Shown piece after piece: positions 32,054 through 42,410 of a stretch of DNA of 64,000 nt. Numbering within the stretch: the first letter of the stretch is position 1; every line of letters starts with the position of its first letter. Below the pieces are notes generated by a model. It was not told the DNA's origin. It saw nothing but the letters and a program-made list of their open reading frames with translations, and searched no databases. The translations under genes and the position numbers were made by a program. This DNA comes from Corynebacterium kalinowskii (GTDB lineage: Bacteria > Actinomycetota > Actinomycetes > Mycobacteriales > Mycobacteriaceae). The stretch spans positions 310,001 through 374,000 of the forward strand of contig NZ_CP046452.1 of assembly GCF_009734385.1 (NCBI RefSeq). The letters are read 5' to 3'.

Positions 32054-32614
32054 GTGTTGAACGCCAAGCCGGTGCGTGATCGCCTCGCCCGCGAGGTGCG
32101 CGATGCTATGTCGATTCCAGTGTCCTACGGAGAGCTGGAGAAATACAACGCCTTCCTGCCTGGGCGAAATATCGGTCCGCGCTCCGTGGACAACGCTCCC
32201 GTGGCTGGCCGGGTCAGCGCCCTCGCGATCGATGCCGCTATCTTCACCAGTATGTTCGTCACCGTAGTGATCGGCTTAGCTATCGCATTTTCACAGCCGT
32301 GGACCTTGGCTGCCGCTTTTGCCTGGCCGGTGCTGTTTTACCTCTGGCAGGTTACCTTTGATGCGGCCGGAGGTTCCATCGGTAAGCGCGTCATGGGGCT
32401 GCGCGTGGTCGGCCCAGCCGACACCCCGGTCGACGTGGGGCAAACCGCACGTCGCAACCTGTGGCTCCTCCTGCCGATGATTCCCATCGCGGGTCCCGTA
32501 GCCGCGATCGGCGTGGGGCTGTGGTACGCCGGTGCCGCCAAGGCTGATGCCTTCGGAGTAGCGCCACACGATCGCTTCGCTCGCACCCGTGTGGTTAGGA
32601 AGCAGTTACCGTAG
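32054..32614 (+). CDS. RDD family membrane protein
   Basis: 186 residues with an RDD domain: GRVSALAIDAAIF (the R and D that name the family), two hydrophobic helices, then GKRVMGLRVV and a third hydrophobic segment. Function unknown; family members are linked to envelope or ion-stress roles. The frame opens with GTG 32054 directly followed by TTG 32057; GGAG at 32047-32050 is better spaced for the TTG, so the true start may be three bases later. It overlaps the convergent GNAT gene by 20 bases. Confidence 0.82.
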   Translation: MLNAKPVRDRLAREVRDAMSIPVSYGELEKYNAFLPGRNIGPRSVDNAPVAGRVSALAIDAAIFTSMFVTVVIGLAIAFSQPWTLAAAFAWPVLFYLWQVTFDAAGGSIGKRVMGLRVVGPADTPVDVGQTARRNLWLLLPMIPIAGPVAAIGVGLWYAGAAKADAFGVAPHDRFARTRVVRKQLP

Positions 32615-33584
32615 CGTAGCGATGCCGGTGGTGCTCGAGGAACCCAAGCTTCTCGTACAACCCAATCCCCGCCTCATTCGAGGCCAGCACTTGGAGATAG
32701 GCATTGTCTGCTCCATGGTTGAATCCCCAGTTGAGCATGCATTGGCCGAGTGCTGTGCCTAGCCCTTGGCGTCGATAGGCAGGTGCTACCTCCACGGCGG
32801 AATAGCCGAGGAAGCGACGCCCGTCGGGTGAATCTGTCAACGTTCCGCGAGTGATGGCGACAGTGGCACCATCGGCGGTGAGGATCCGGCCGAAGCACAT
32901 CAGGCCGTCGATCTGGGTGCGCAGCAGCTCCAGGGCGGTAGGCGGGAGCGGTTGGCCACGGAAGTGGTACAGCGCAAGCCAGGCATCGTCGGGCTGATCG
33001 AGGACCTCGAAGCGGAGGTCATCGCGGAGCGGGACTGCGGAAGAAAGTGATCGGGACATGACGACGATGTCCGGGCCCAATTCCCACCCTGCGGCCTGGG
33101 CCAGGCGCTGGGTAGCTGGGGCAATCCGGTCAGGAATGAGCACGCGCGGTGGCAATCCGTGACGCTGGTAGAACTCGAGAATCGCAGGTAGAGGTACCGG
33201 AGACATGCCTGCAGACGGGCCCAGCGGCACCGCAGAATTAGAGCGCTCAGTGATGCCGTCGCCAGCGCGCAGCAGCCAGCCGTCCACCCATGTGTGCTCA
33301 ATGCCGGGGAAAGCGGCCGCGGTGGCGTACTCGATCGCGCGGATGTCGGAATTGCGCACCCGACGAGGTGGCAGCACCTTGATTACCTGCACGAGATCCC
33401 GGGGGATCTCGACACCAGCTGCGGTCGAGACTAATCCGCCGACAGATTGTGGGCGCACCACCAGCGGGGACAGCGAAACGACGTGACCAATCACATCGGA
33501 GAGGTGACCTGGGGTGTTCGGAAGTCGGCGACGGACGATAACCCGGTCGCCAACTTTAGGAGTCGTAGCCAAACGGGTCCTCAT
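32595..33584 (-). CDS. GNAT acetyltransferase with N-terminal extra domain
   Basis: 329 residues. The first about 70 form a beta-rich SH3-like segment ([13 protein letters not shown] ... [11 protein letters not shown]), followed by two GNAT-like halves. The second carries the acetyl-CoA loop [15 protein letters not shown] and ends GLYEKLGF. The substrate is unknown. It starts inside the 3' end of def (29-base overlap), so it is likely co-translated with peptide deformylase, and runs 20 bases into the convergent RDD gene. Confidence 0.85.
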   Translation of the reverse strand: MRTRLATTPKVGDRVIVRRRLPNTPGHLSDVIGHVVSLSPLVVRPQSVGGLVSTAAGVEIPRDLVQVIKVLPPRRVRNSDIRAIEYATAAAFPGIEHTWVDGWLLRAGDGITERSNSAVPLGPSAGMSPVPLPAILEFYQRHGLPPRVLIPDRIAPATQRLAQAAGWELGPDIVVMSRSLSSAVPLRDDLRFEVLDQPDDAWLALYHFRGQPLPPTALELLRTQIDGLMCFGRILTADGATVAITRGTLTDSPDGRRFLGYSAVEVAPAYRRQGLGTALGQCMLNWGFNHGADNAYLQVLASNEAGIGLYEKLGFLEHHRHRYATVTAS

Positions 33585-34185
33585 CTACGCCCGGAGTCCA
33601 CGTCTGACCTGCAGACGTCCAACCATTGGCTTTGATTGTTTTCTTGGCCATGCGCTTCCAGCGGCCAATCAGCACGTCGGTGTACACAAAGCCGTCGAGG
33701 TGGCCTACTTCGTGCTGTAGGCAACGCGCGAAGAAGCCGTAGCCTTCGACAGTGATCGGTGATCCGTTTTCATCGGTACCAGTGACGCGCGCCCAGTCCG
33801 CGCGACCAGTGGGGAAGGACTCGCCAGGCACGGAAAGGCAGCCCTCGTCCTCGGTGCCGTCGTCTATCGGCATGGACTCGGGGATCTCGGAAGTTTCCAG
33901 TACCGGGTTGATCACGCAGCCTCGTCGGTATTCGCCGCCTTGCGCTGCGATCTCCTCCTCCGTTTTTAAGGAACCGGATGGCCCCTCTACGTCCGGGCAG
34001 TTGTAGACGAACAGGCGCTTGCCCACGCCAATCTGGTTCGCGGCCAGGCCGACGCCGTGCGCGCGGTCCATGGTCTCGTACATGTCTGCGATAAGTTCAG
34101 CGAGCTCGGCAGGGGTTTCAGTCACCGGCTCGGTGGGGTTGTGAAGGACTGGGTCGCCGTGAATGACGATGGGACGAACGGTCAT
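33556..34185 (-). CDS. def: Peptide deformylase
   Basis: Removes the N-formyl group from nascent proteins; a metal enzyme of the cytosol. 209 residues with all three motifs: [16 protein letters not shown] and QHEVGHLDG (HExxH metal site). There is an insertion of about 25 residues between motifs 1 and 2 and a C-terminal extension (KANGWTSAG...), common in actinobacterial type I enzymes. It diverges from the DUF3263 gene with only 27 bases between starts. Confidence 0.95.
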   Translation of the reverse strand: MTVRPIVIHGDPVLHNPTEPVTETPAELAELIADMYETMDRAHGVGLAANQIGVGKRLFVYNCPDVEGPSGSLKTEEEIAAQGGEYRRGCVINPVLETSEIPESMPIDDGTEDEGCLSVPGESFPTGRADWARVTGTDENGSPITVEGYGFFARCLQHEVGHLDGFVYTDVLIGRWKRMAKKTIKANGWTSAGQTWTPGVDEDPFGYDS

Positions 34186-34212
34186 AACTTACGAGCATAT
34201 ACCCTTGTTCTC

Positions 34213-34440
34213 ATGCCTTTGAGCGAAGCCGACCGCACCCTCCTGGAGTTTGAATCACGTGCCCCGCGCAATGTGGGCGCCAAAGAGGAAGCTATTCGCG
34301 CGGAGCTGGGGATCACGCCCGTACGCTACTTCCACCGTCTCAACGCGCTTATCGACGACCCAGCCGCCGTCGCCGAGTTCCCCGTGTTGGTCCACCGGCT
34401 GGAACGCATTCGACACCAGCGTGCCAATCTCCGCTATTAA
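34213..34440 (+). CDS. DUF3263 small protein
   Basis: 75 residues from the ATG at 34213; the longer frame upstream is antisense to def. The sequence (DRTLLEFESRAPRNVGAKEEAIRAELG ... VRYFHRLNALIDDP) is the DUF3263 family, a small helical, possibly helix-turn-helix-like protein conserved beside def in actinobacteria. Function unknown. It precedes the LytR_C gene by 26 bases and is probably in the same transcript. Confidence 0.85.
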   Translation: MPLSEADRTLLEFESRAPRNVGAKEEAIRAELGITPVRYFHRLNALIDDPAAVAEFPVLVHRLERIRHQRANLRY

Positions 34441-34466
34441 TGTGACTGGAGGGTAAGCTGTGACTC

Positions 34467-35054
34467 GTGTCTACTAAAGTAACCCCTCCACAGCCGTCCG
34501 GACTCCCACTTCGTGGCATCGCCATGATCATCATCGCCGTCGCCGTGCTTCTCCTCGCGTGGGGCGTATATTCCATGACCAATTCCGGCACCAACACCGC
34601 CCAGGAAGAGGTCACTGTTGCCGAGACTTCGGCTAACAAGCCAGCCGCTAATGCGTCGGCAGCGCCGGCCGCACCAGCTACGCCTGCTACGAGCGCCGCA
34701 AATTCTCCGGCAGCTACCGCTTCCGCAGCTCCGTCCCAGCCAGCAGCACCTGCCGCCACCTCCGGTGCGACCCCTAAGGTCTTCGCTCTCAACAACTCCA
34801 CCGTCCAAGGCCTGGCCAACCGAGTGGCAGAGGATCTGAAGTCAAAGGGATTCGCAGACGTGGAGAGCGGTAACTTCCCTGATGAGGTATTGCCGAAGTC
34901 CGTCGCCTTCTTCACCCCCGGCAATGCTGATGAGGAAGCCGCGGCTCGCAAGATCGCTGATCAGCTGAAAATTACTGCCCAGCCACGTATTGATGCGCTG
35001 AAAGATAAGCCTGCTGGTGTCATTCTCGTGATCGCTGAGGATCTGAACCGCTAG
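34467..35054 (+). CDS. Membrane-anchored LytR_C domain protein
   Basis: 195 residues: one N-terminal transmembrane helix (about 17-35), an Ala/Pro-rich low-complexity linker (about 55-105), and a C-terminal LytR_C-like domain (KVFALNNSTVQGLANRVAEDLKSKGF). The domain occurs attached to LCP cell-wall ligases, but here no LCP catalytic domain is present. Inferred to act at the wall side of the membrane. GTG start at 34467. Nine bases separate it from the ligase gene. Confidence 0.82.
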   Translation: MSTKVTPPQPSGLPLRGIAMIIIAVAVLLLAWGVYSMTNSGTNTAQEEVTVAETSANKPAANASAAPAAPATPATSAANSPAATASAAPSQPAAPAATSGATPKVFALNNSTVQGLANRVAEDLKSKGFADVESGNFPDEVLPKSVAFFTPGNADEEAAARKIADQLKITAQPRIDALKDKPAGVILVIAEDLNR

Positions 35055-35063
35055 AATCGGGGC

Positions 35064-36188
35064 ATGACAGACGCGTTCGCACAAACCCAAAACCACACTC
35101 TTGGCGTGGAATGGGAAATCGCGCTCATTGACCCAGAAACCCGCGACCTGGTGCCGCTGGCAGAACAGGTCATCGCAGACCTCGCTGAGCAAGAGCTCCC
35201 AGTTCGCGTGGAAAAGGAATTCCTCGCCAACACGGTCGAGCTGGTCACGGGCGTCTGCGCCACCGTGGGGGAGGCCATCGGTCAGCTGAGCGCCGGGCTT
35301 GAGGCCGTCGAAAAGGCTGCGGCAGTTCGTGGCGCCCGCGCGTGGGCGAGCGGCTCCCACCCCTTCGCGTCCTCCTCTGACCAGATCATTTCGGATAAGT
35401 CTCACTACAACGAGATTCTGGAACGCACCAAGTACTGGGGGCAGCAGATGCTGATCTGGGGTGTGCACATCCATGTCGGCATCGATACCGCTGACCGGGT
35501 GTGGCCCGTCATCAACGCAATGATGACCAAGTACCCTCATTTGCTCGCCCTGTCTGCGAGCTCCCCGGGCTGGGATGGCAAGGATACCGGCTATGCCTCC
35601 AACCGAACCATGCTCTACCAGCAACTTCCCACAGCTGGGATTCCTTACGACTTTAAGAACTGGGAAGAGTATTCGTCTTTCATCGCTGACCAGAAGAAGT
35701 CCGGCGTAATCGACCACGATGGCTCCATGCACTTGGACATTCGTCCAGCCGAAAAATGGGGCACCATTGAGGTCCGATTCTCAGACGCGCCTACTAACCT
35801 GCGCGAACTCGCCGCAATCGTTGCGCTCACGCACTGCCTGATCGTCTATTACGACAGCCTTTTTGAAGCTGGTGAATCCCTGCCGAGCCTGCAACAGTGG
35901 CACAACACGGAAAACAAGTGGCGTGCTGCCCGTTATGGCATGGATGCGATCATCATTACCAGTCGCGATACTGACGAGGTGCCGGTCACCGAAGATCTTG
36001 AGCTGCTTCTGGATGTACTCCGCCCCTTTGCCGAGCAGCTTGGCTGCGCTGCCGAGTTGGAACTCGTCCGCGAGATTATGGACGGCAAGGCTGCCTACCA
36101 GCGCCAGCGGGAACGCTTTGAAGAAACTGATGACTGGAAAGCTGTCGTTGACCTGGCGTGCGATGAGTTGGAGACGCTTCGCCCTTAG
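35064..36188 (+). CDS. GCS2-type carboxylate-amine ligase (YbdK / glutamate-cysteine ligase family)
   Basis: 374 residues with the GCS2 core: [10 protein letters not shown] at the start, [18 protein letters not shown], and WGVHIHVGI in the middle. This family contains weak glutamate-cysteine ligases and related enzymes that join amino acids through a carboxylate. Corynebacteria make mycothiol rather than glutathione, so the physiological product is uncertain; the EgtA role in ergothioneine synthesis is not supported because no egt genes lie near. It overlaps mnhG tail to tail by four bases. Confidence 0.88.
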   Translation: MTDAFAQTQNHTLGVEWEIALIDPETRDLVPLAEQVIADLAEQELPVRVEKEFLANTVELVTGVCATVGEAIGQLSAGLEAVEKAAAVRGARAWASGSHPFASSSDQIISDKSHYNEILERTKYWGQQMLIWGVHIHVGIDTADRVWPVINAMMTKYPHLLALSASSPGWDGKDTGYASNRTMLYQQLPTAGIPYDFKNWEEYSSFIADQKKSGVIDHDGSMHLDIRPAEKWGTIEVRFSDAPTNLRELAAIVALTHCLIVYYDSLFEAGESLPSLQQWHNTENKWRAARYGMDAIIITSRDTDEVPVTEDLELLLDVLRPFAEQLGCAAELELVREIMDGKAAYQRQRERFEETDDWKAVVDLACDELETLRP

Positions 36189-36544
36189 TTGGCCGAGCCC
36201 TGCGTATCATCTCGAATCAAAAAGTCGGGGTCGAAGAGACCCTCGCGCCGGGCGATGCGTCCGATGCGCTGTGCGACCACCGGTGCGGTAAGCAGCGCAA
36301 AGAGGATCACCAGGATCAGCACTCCCATGTCGCCTTTATTGCCGGGAGTCAGTGGGCCTGAGCCGAGGAGACGCAGGAGCGCCCCGATTACGGTGAGAAT
36401 CAGACCCAAGGTTTGGGGTTTGGTGACCGAGTGCAGGCGCGAGAGCGTATCCCGGAACCTGGCCATTCCCACCGCCGTAGCCAACACCAGGCCTGTGCCG
36501 AGAAAGATGCAGACCAGCGAAGCGATGTCCAAAAACAGGCTCAT
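36185..36544 (-). CDS. mnhG: Mrp antiporter subunit G
   Basis: 119 residues with three membrane helices, including the [21 protein letters not shown] signature of MnhG/PhaG. The start at 36544 gives the conserved N-terminus; the longer upstream frame overlaps mnhF. It is the last gene of the Mrp operon; a short cytosolic tail follows the third helix. It overlaps mnhF by four bases (ATGA). Confidence 0.93.
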   Translation of the reverse strand: MSLFLDIASLVCIFLGTGLVLATAVGMARFRDTLSRLHSVTKPQTLGLILTVIGALLRLLGSGPLTPGNKGDMGVLILVILFALLTAPVVAQRIGRIARREGLFDPDFLIRDDTQGSAN

Positions 36545-36816
36545 TTGGTGTCCTTCTTTCGGTAGCGGGTCACGGCGACGGAAGAAATGAAGCCGAGGAG
36601 CGCGACCACCATCATCGCGTTGGAGACGGTGGTATCCAGTGTCCAGCAGATATACAGTGCAAGGACGCATTGGATCATGGCAACCGTGGCATCAAGGCTG
36701 AGGAGTCGGTCGACGGAGTTAGGACCGGCGAGCAGACGGTAGCCGTTGATCAGGAAGGCGAGAGCGAATCCAACAGCCGCAGCTGTTAAAAATGCGTTGT
36801 AGAGTGCCGGATCCAT
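36541..36816 (-). CDS. mnhF: Mrp antiporter subunit F
   Basis: 91 residues with three helices, typical MnhF/PhaF length. It contains YRLLAGPNSVDRLLSLDA, the family hallmark, and ends in a basic tail (RYRKKDTK). It follows mnhE directly, without a gap, and overlaps mnhG by four bases. Confidence 0.93.
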   Translation of the reverse strand: MDPALYNAFLTAAAVGFALAFLINGYRLLAGPNSVDRLLSLDATVAMIQCVLALYICWTLDTTVSNAMMVVALLGFISSVAVTRYRKKDTK

Positions 36817-37329
36817 CTAGTTTCCTTTCTCAAAGACACGAATGAGGCGCTTTTCGAGTTCTGCAATACCGTCGATGCTGCGTTGAAGTTCACCGGTGGA
36901 TCGGGCATTCAGAATGTGCATCGTGAGCATGCGACCGGAAATGTCGAGCTCCATCACGGAGCCACCCGGCGTGAGATTCAGCAAGGACACCGCCAGGGAG
37001 AAGACGAAGTCTTCCTGGACACGCATCGGAACCTTGATGATTGCCGACGGCGGTTGCGACGAAGGGCGCAGCGCCAGAATGCTCACGCGAATGGAGGAAT
37101 CGACCAGATCTTTAACAAAGAACCAACCAAGCCCAACTAACGCTCCCCACCGCACACCAAGGGCGGCAATAGGCAATGCTGGCAGGGGAAACAGCAGCAC
37201 GATGGCTACTCCGACTAATAAGCCACCGATGACATTGGCCCAGGAAAACTCGCCGTACATCAGGCACCACATCAAGGTGATCCAGGCGACCGTGAACGGA
37301 CGGAAGCGCCTACGAAATCCGCTGATCAT
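36817..37329 (-). CDS. mnhE: Mrp antiporter subunit E
   Basis: 170 residues: two to three N-terminal helices and a cytosolic beta-rich C-terminus with the MnhE stretch VSLLNLTPGGSVMELDISGRMLTMHIL. Needed for assembly of the multi-subunit antiporter. It starts within the mnhD stop codon (4-base overlap) and is adjacent to mnhF. Confidence 0.93.
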   Translation of the reverse strand: MISGFRRRFRPFTVAWITLMWCLMYGEFSWANVIGGLLVGVAIVLLFPLPALPIAALGVRWGALVGLGWFFVKDLVDSSIRVSILALRPSSQPPSAIIKVPMRVQEDFVFSLAVSLLNLTPGGSVMELDISGRMLTMHILNARSTGELQRSIDGIAELEKRLIRVFEKGN

Positions 37330-38933
37330 GGCACCACCTTTGGCGTGCGCCCCGGCTGCGCACCGGCATCGCCAAGCACTGCAGATCGGTACACCGACAC
37401 GTCCAGGGAGGCATCGGCCGCACGGGTTGCCACCCCAGTGAGTGGGCCGGCCAGGACAGTGACCAGCAGCGAAGCAATTACCAAAGCGGAGGTCGGGGCC
37501 ACCATGCCCACCGGCATCCGGCCGACGTCTGCTCGTTCTTCCAGAGAGACCATGTCCTGCATATCTGACAGCGGGGTGGGGCGGGCAGTGGCCAAGTGTC
37601 CGTCTGGGGCGTCCGCGCGGTCACGCCAAAACGCCTTCGACCACACCAAAACCATCGTGTAGAGGGTGAGCAGCGAAGTGATCACCGCGCCGCCGACCAG
37701 CAGCCAGGCCATGAAACCTCCGCGCTCTGCGGCGGCTTCAATCAGGATGACCTTGCCGAGGAAGCCGGAGAACGGTGGGATACCGCCCAGGTTGAGGGCC
37801 GGAATCAGGTACAGGACGGCGAGCAACGGTGCCGTGTAGGCCAGCGATCCCAGGGAACGCAGCGAGGAAGATCCTGCTTGACGTTCGATGAGGCCGACCA
37901 CGAGAAACAGTGCGGTCTGCACGAGAATGTGGTGCACGGCGTAGAAGATCGCTCCCGCTAGTCCGTGCTCCGAGGCGAAGGTGATGCCCATGATCATGTA
38001 GCCGATGTGGCTCACCAGGGTGAAGGACAAGAGACGCTTGATGTCGTTCTGCGCCATCGCGCCAAGAATGCCGAACACCATGGTGAAGAGCCCGGCCCAC
38101 ATCAGGACGTAGTCGAGTCTGCCATCGACGAAAAGCACGGTGCGGGCCCGGATGATCGCATACACGCCGACCTTGGTGAGCAGTCCGGCAAACACCGCTG
38201 TGACCAGCGCCGGGGCGGTCGGGTAGGAGTCTGGCAGCCAGGAATACAGGGGGAACACCGCAGCCTTGATACAAAAGGCGATGAGCAGCACGGCGAAAAT
38301 CGCGGTCCTAGTACCCGAAGGCACGGTTTCCATGCGCACCGAAATATGAGCCATGTTCATCGTGCCCACGGAGGCGTAGATCAAGCCCAAGGCCAGCAGG
38401 AAGATCAGCGAGCTGAGCATGGACACCATCACGTAGGACACACCCGCGCGCACGCGCGAAGGGGACGCGCCCAGCGTGAGCAGGACGTAGGAGGACACCA
38501 ACAGCACTTCGAAGCCGACGTACAAGTTGAAGAGGTCGCCAGCCAAGAATGCCAGGTTCACCCCCATCGTGAGCAGCAGGTACGCGGGAATGAAGACTGC
38601 GACGGGTTCGTCTTCGGTGCCGTCGCGAAGCCCCTGCCCAATCGCGTACCACATCACACAAAACAGTACGAGGGAGGAAACGGCGAGCATGATCGCGGCC
38701 AGACGGTCGGCCACCAGCGTGATACCCACCGGCGAGTCCCAGCCACCGACGCGCAGCGTGTGGATTCCGGTTTGGTCTACGAGCACGACCAAGGTTACGC
38801 CCAGCACGATCAGGGAAAATAGTGCGCCGAGCGCGACGAAGCGCTGCGCGTTGTGGGACCGCTTCACCACGAGGACGAGCGCGGTGGCGACCGCCGGAAT
38901 GATCACCGGCAGTGGCAGCAGGGAACTAAGCAT
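37326..38933 (-). CDS. mnhD: Mrp antiporter subunit D (NuoN-like)
   Basis: 535 residues, about fourteen helices, homologous to proton-channel subunits of complex I. The proton-path motif region PLYSWLPDSYPTAPALVTAVFAG is intact. The start at 38933 is used; the earlier in-frame start lies in mnhC. There is a long hydrophilic loop near 450-480 (GHLATARPTPLSDMQ). It overlaps mnhC by eight bases. Confidence 0.93.
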   Translation of the reverse strand: MLSSLLPLPVIIPAVATALVLVVKRSHNAQRFVALGALFSLIVLGVTLVVLVDQTGIHTLRVGGWDSPVGITLVADRLAAIMLAVSSLVLFCVMWYAIGQGLRDGTEDEPVAVFIPAYLLLTMGVNLAFLAGDLFNLYVGFEVLLVSSYVLLTLGASPSRVRAGVSYVMVSMLSSLIFLLALGLIYASVGTMNMAHISVRMETVPSGTRTAIFAVLLIAFCIKAAVFPLYSWLPDSYPTAPALVTAVFAGLLTKVGVYAIIRARTVLFVDGRLDYVLMWAGLFTMVFGILGAMAQNDIKRLLSFTLVSHIGYMIMGITFASEHGLAGAIFYAVHHILVQTALFLVVGLIERQAGSSSLRSLGSLAYTAPLLAVLYLIPALNLGGIPPFSGFLGKVILIEAAAERGGFMAWLLVGGAVITSLLTLYTMVLVWSKAFWRDRADAPDGHLATARPTPLSDMQDMVSLEERADVGRMPVGMVAPTSALVIASLLVTVLAGPLTGVATRAADASLDVSVYRSAVLGDAGAQPGRTPKVVP

Positions 38934-39414
38934 CGCGGTCCTCCTGCACTGGCTTCTCAAAGGAGTTCGGGCCGAAGGCATCGCCGATCAAGGTCGGGCG
39001 GCCGGTGTCGGGGTCGTCGGAACGGTCGTGGTCCGGGGCGGCCGAGGCAGTAGCAGGGCGCTTTGCGACGACCGTATCTTCCGTATCGTCCTGCAAAATA
39101 TCTGCGGTTCGGTACTGGTACTGGCGATACGCGAGGGCCAGGATGAACGCAGTCATGGCCATCGAGATGACAATGGCGGTAAGGATCATCGCCTGGGCTA
39201 GCGGGTCGGCGTCCACAGCAGTGAGCGAGGTATCGCGACCTTTGATGGGTGGGGCGCCCGCGCCGCCACCAGCGGTGAGCATGAGCAGGTTGGCTCCGTT
39301 GCCCATGAGGAGCAAGCCGAGGAGCATCTTGGTAATCGCGCGTTCAAGCAGTAGGAACACTCCGCAGGCGATGAGGACAGCCGCGGCGAGCAGAAGGGAG
39401 AAATTGGCAACCAT
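38926..39414 (-). CDS. mnhC: Mrp antiporter subunit C (NuoK-like)
   Basis: 162 residues: three helices with GLLLMGNGANLLML and the conserved DPLAQAMILTAIVI, followed by a hydrophilic C-terminal tail of about 50 residues that is longer than in many homologues. NuoK-like subunit of the antiporter. It lies six bases after mnhA and overlaps mnhD. Confidence 0.93.
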   Translation of the reverse strand: MVANFSLLLAAAVLIACGVFLLLERAITKMLLGLLLMGNGANLLMLTAGGGAGAPPIKGRDTSLTAVDADPLAQAMILTAIVISMAMTAFILALAYRQYQYRTADILQDDTEDTVVAKRPATASAAPDHDRSDDPDTGRPTLIGDAFGPNSFEKPVQEDRDA

Positions 39415-39420
39415 GGCGAC

Positions 39421-42309
39421 TTATACTTCCTTCCGTTCGAATCGTTGGGCGAGAACTCGGGCGCGTTCTCGGGCGCGTTCCTTGCGGGCTTCCTCGTCCC
39501 GGTCGAGCTGCGCGCCGAGGCTTTGCAGTACGTGGAGGATAAGTCCGATGACGATCAGGTATACCCCAGCATCGAATACCAGGGGGCTGACGATCGCCAT
39601 GTGCTCGATGAGCGGTGGATGGAATTCCCAGAACTGGCTGGTCAGAGGAGCCAGTCCGAAAAGCATGGGAACGATCGCGGTGATCGAAGATAAGAGCAAG
39701 CCGATGCCCAGCAGAGTAGAGGGATCGACGGGAAGCGCCTCATCCAGCTCTCGGCGGCCACCAGCCAGATAACGCAGCGTGAAGGCCAGCGAGGCGACCA
39801 GGCCACCGGCGAAGCCGCCGCCAGGACCGTTGTGGCCGGCGAAGAAGAAGTAGGCACTCAGTGCCAGCATCGAAGGGAAGAGCACGCGGGTGGCCACGTC
39901 GATCATGAGGGAGCGGTTGCGGGCCCGTTCCGTATCCGAGGTGGCCAGCCAGCGACCGCCCTCGGCGAGGAGAGTCGGGCGTCGGGAATCGCGGGAAAAA
40001 TCACGCGTGCGGTAGACCAGCGATGCCACACCCGTAGCGACCACCACCAGCACCGAAATCTCGCCGAAAGTATCCCAGGCACGGATGTCCACCAGCAGCA
40101 CATTCACCGCGTTGGCGCCGTGACCGATGTTTTTGGCCAGATCCGGGATGTAGACGGAAACCGGACCGTTGTCGCGGGCGTTCATAGCAAAGACAGCGAC
40201 AACCATCACCGCTACGCCCACAGCCACGGACAGCCAAGCGCGCCCGCGGACGAGGGTGCTGCTGTTCGCACGCTCGGTGCTCGGCGGGAATTTACGAAGC
40301 ACCAGCATGAAGATCATCATTGAGATCGTCTCCACCAGCAACTGGGTCAGTGCGAGGTCCGGGGCACCATGCAATGCGAAGATGACGGAGATACCGTAGC
40401 CCGTCATGCCCACCATGATCAGCGCCGAAATGCGATTATCCATCACGGTAGCGGTGATCGCTGCGATGATCACCAGGACCGCAATGAAGCCCTGGATCGG
40501 GGAATCCCACATTTCCATCCGTACGAACGACCGTTCACCAGTGATCAATGACAACAACGGCAGCAGTACCAGCGTCAGCAGGATAATTGCTTCGTTGATT
40601 GGCAGGGAACCGCGCTGCGTGGTCGCGGTGATCCGCAAGGAGATCTTGCGTAGCCATTCCAGTACCCAGTCATAAGCCAGGTTCGCGTCGCCGAGGGCAG
40701 GTTGCTCGAAGTGCAGCTTCGCTACCAGGCTGCGCTGCCAGTGCAGCACGGCGCCTACCACGATGATCACGCCGGAGATCGCCAACGGGATAGTGAAGCC
40801 GTGCCACAAGCTCAGGTGGCTATCGGCAGCTTCGTGTGGGAAGGCCTCGGTGAGGTGGGCGGTGATGGGGGCGTCGATAAGCTGCGGGAACAAACCAATC
40901 AGGACGCTGCACGCGGTGAGAATAGCGGGCGGCAGCCACAGCCACGTGCCCACCCGGTGCATGCCACGCACTTCAGCCGAACAACCCATGCCAGGTTTGG
41001 TGGCGAAGGCCGACCACACGAAGTAAAGCGCGTAGGCCATGGTGAGGATGGAACCTAAGACGATGCCGGTAAGTGTCATCTTGCCCGGCATGCCCACGAG
41101 CAGTTCCTCAGTGAAAACTGTGGTGATCGCGGCTTCTTTAGCTACGAATCCGAGCAGCGGTGGGATACCCGCCATTGATGCTGCCGAGAGCACTGCGATG
41201 AGCGCCAAGCCTGGCTGTTTGCGTGCGAGCCCGGAGAGTTTACGCACATCGCGAGTGCCAGTCGCGTGGTCGATCGCGCCAACGACCATGAATAGGGCCG
41301 CTTTGAACAGTGCATGGCTGAATGTCAGGGCCAAGCCTGCCATCAGCGCCTCTCGCGAACCGATGCCGACCAGCGTGATAATGAAGCCGAGCTGCGAGAC
41401 CGTGCCATAGGCCAGGATCAGTTTCAGATCCTTTTGCCGCAGCGCCATCCAGCCCGCCATCAGCATGGTGAAAACGCCGAGGGGGATGACCGCGAGGTGC
41501 CACGTTGGGACCGTCGCGAATGCCGGGGACACGCGCGCCACCAGGTAAATGCCAGCTTTCACCATCGCTGCCGAGTGCAGGTACGCGCTCACCGGGGTGG
41601 GGGCGGCCATCGCGCCGGGCAGCCAAAAGTGCATGGGGGCGATCGCGGACTTGGACAGCGCGCCCGCCAGGATCAACACGACTGCGGTGATGGCGTAGGG
41701 GGTGTGGTTGAAGCTGTCGTGGCGCGAGATCTCCGACAGCTGCCACGTGCCCGCGCCGACACCAAGCAAGATGATGCCCACGAGCATGGCGAGGCCACCC
41801 AAGGTAGTGACCAGCAAAGCCTGGCCGGCGCTGCGGCGGGACGAGGCTCGTTCCGAGTAGTAACCCACCAGCAGGAAGCTGAGCACGCTGGTGATTTCCC
41901 AGAATACGAACATCAGTAGGAAGTTGTCCGAGATCACCAGGCCGAACATGGCCATCGCGAAGGCTGCCATCTGCCCGCCGAAAGCCTGCAATCGCTTTGG
42001 AGTCGTCTTAGATGCGCCGCCGAAATAGCCCCAGCAGTACAGCAATACGAGGGCGCCCATCCCCAGGATGATCAAGCTGAAGATGCCCGCGAGGGGATCG
42101 AGGATCAGGTCAATATTGAGATGTGCGCTGGACATCCACTCGCGATGGTATTCGCGATGAATATCGCCCCGTGCAAAGAGGAATGCGATCCAGCCGAAAC
42201 CCGCAGCGGGGACAATGGCCAGCAGCCCAAAGGCTTTTGGGCCCAGGGCTCTAATGAGGAGCGGGGCCAGGACGGACATTAGGACAAGGCTGAAGAAAAG
42301 TGTTATCAC
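39421..42309 (-). CDS. mnhA: Mrp antiporter subunit A fused with B
   Basis: 962-residue subunit, the NuoL-like core of the Mrp Na+(or other cation)/H+ antiporter. Residues about 1-600 form the proton-translocating NuoL domain (SAIAPMHFWLPGAMAAPTPV), about 600-780 the MnhA-specific extension (GAPDLALTQLLVETI), and the last about 170 the MnhB domain (FFAGHNGPGGGFAGGL). Fusion of A and B is usual in actinobacteria. GTG start at 42309. The operon A(B)CDEFG is complete, so a functional antiporter for pH or salt stress is inferred. Confidence 0.95.
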   Translation of the reverse strand: MITLFFSLVLMSVLAPLLIRALGPKAFGLLAIVPAAGFGWIAFLFARGDIHREYHREWMSSAHLNIDLILDPLAGIFSLIILGMGALVLLYCWGYFGGASKTTPKRLQAFGGQMAAFAMAMFGLVISDNFLLMFVFWEITSVLSFLLVGYYSERASSRRSAGQALLVTTLGGLAMLVGIILLGVGAGTWQLSEISRHDSFNHTPYAITAVVLILAGALSKSAIAPMHFWLPGAMAAPTPVSAYLHSAAMVKAGIYLVARVSPAFATVPTWHLAVIPLGVFTMLMAGWMALRQKDLKLILAYGTVSQLGFIITLVGIGSREALMAGLALTFSHALFKAALFMVVGAIDHATGTRDVRKLSGLARKQPGLALIAVLSAASMAGIPPLLGFVAKEAAITTVFTEELLVGMPGKMTLTGIVLGSILTMAYALYFVWSAFATKPGMGCSAEVRGMHRVGTWLWLPPAILTACSVLIGLFPQLIDAPITAHLTEAFPHEAADSHLSLWHGFTIPLAISGVIIVVGAVLHWQRSLVAKLHFEQPALGDANLAYDWVLEWLRKISLRITATTQRGSLPINEAIILLTLVLLPLLSLITGERSFVRMEMWDSPIQGFIAVLVIIAAITATVMDNRISALIMVGMTGYGISVIFALHGAPDLALTQLLVETISMMIFMLVLRKFPPSTERANSSTLVRGRAWLSVAVGVAVMVVAVFAMNARDNGPVSVYIPDLAKNIGHGANAVNVLLVDIRAWDTFGEISVLVVVATGVASLVYRTRDFSRDSRRPTLLAEGGRWLATSDTERARNRSLMIDVATRVLFPSMLALSAYFFFAGHNGPGGGFAGGLVASLAFTLRYLAGGRRELDEALPVDPSTLLGIGLLLSSITAIVPMLFGLAPLTSQFWEFHPPLIEHMAIVSPLVFDAGVYLIVIGLILHVLQSLGAQLDRDEEARKERARERARVLAQRFERKEV

Positions 42310-42410
42310 CAGGGGAGTTTTCGGCTCGGGAGGCAGGCAGGTTCAGGCCGCTTATCGACGCCAACTCACAATTCACTTGTCGCCCCACCGGGCAATCCTT
42401 GTGGTGGGCA

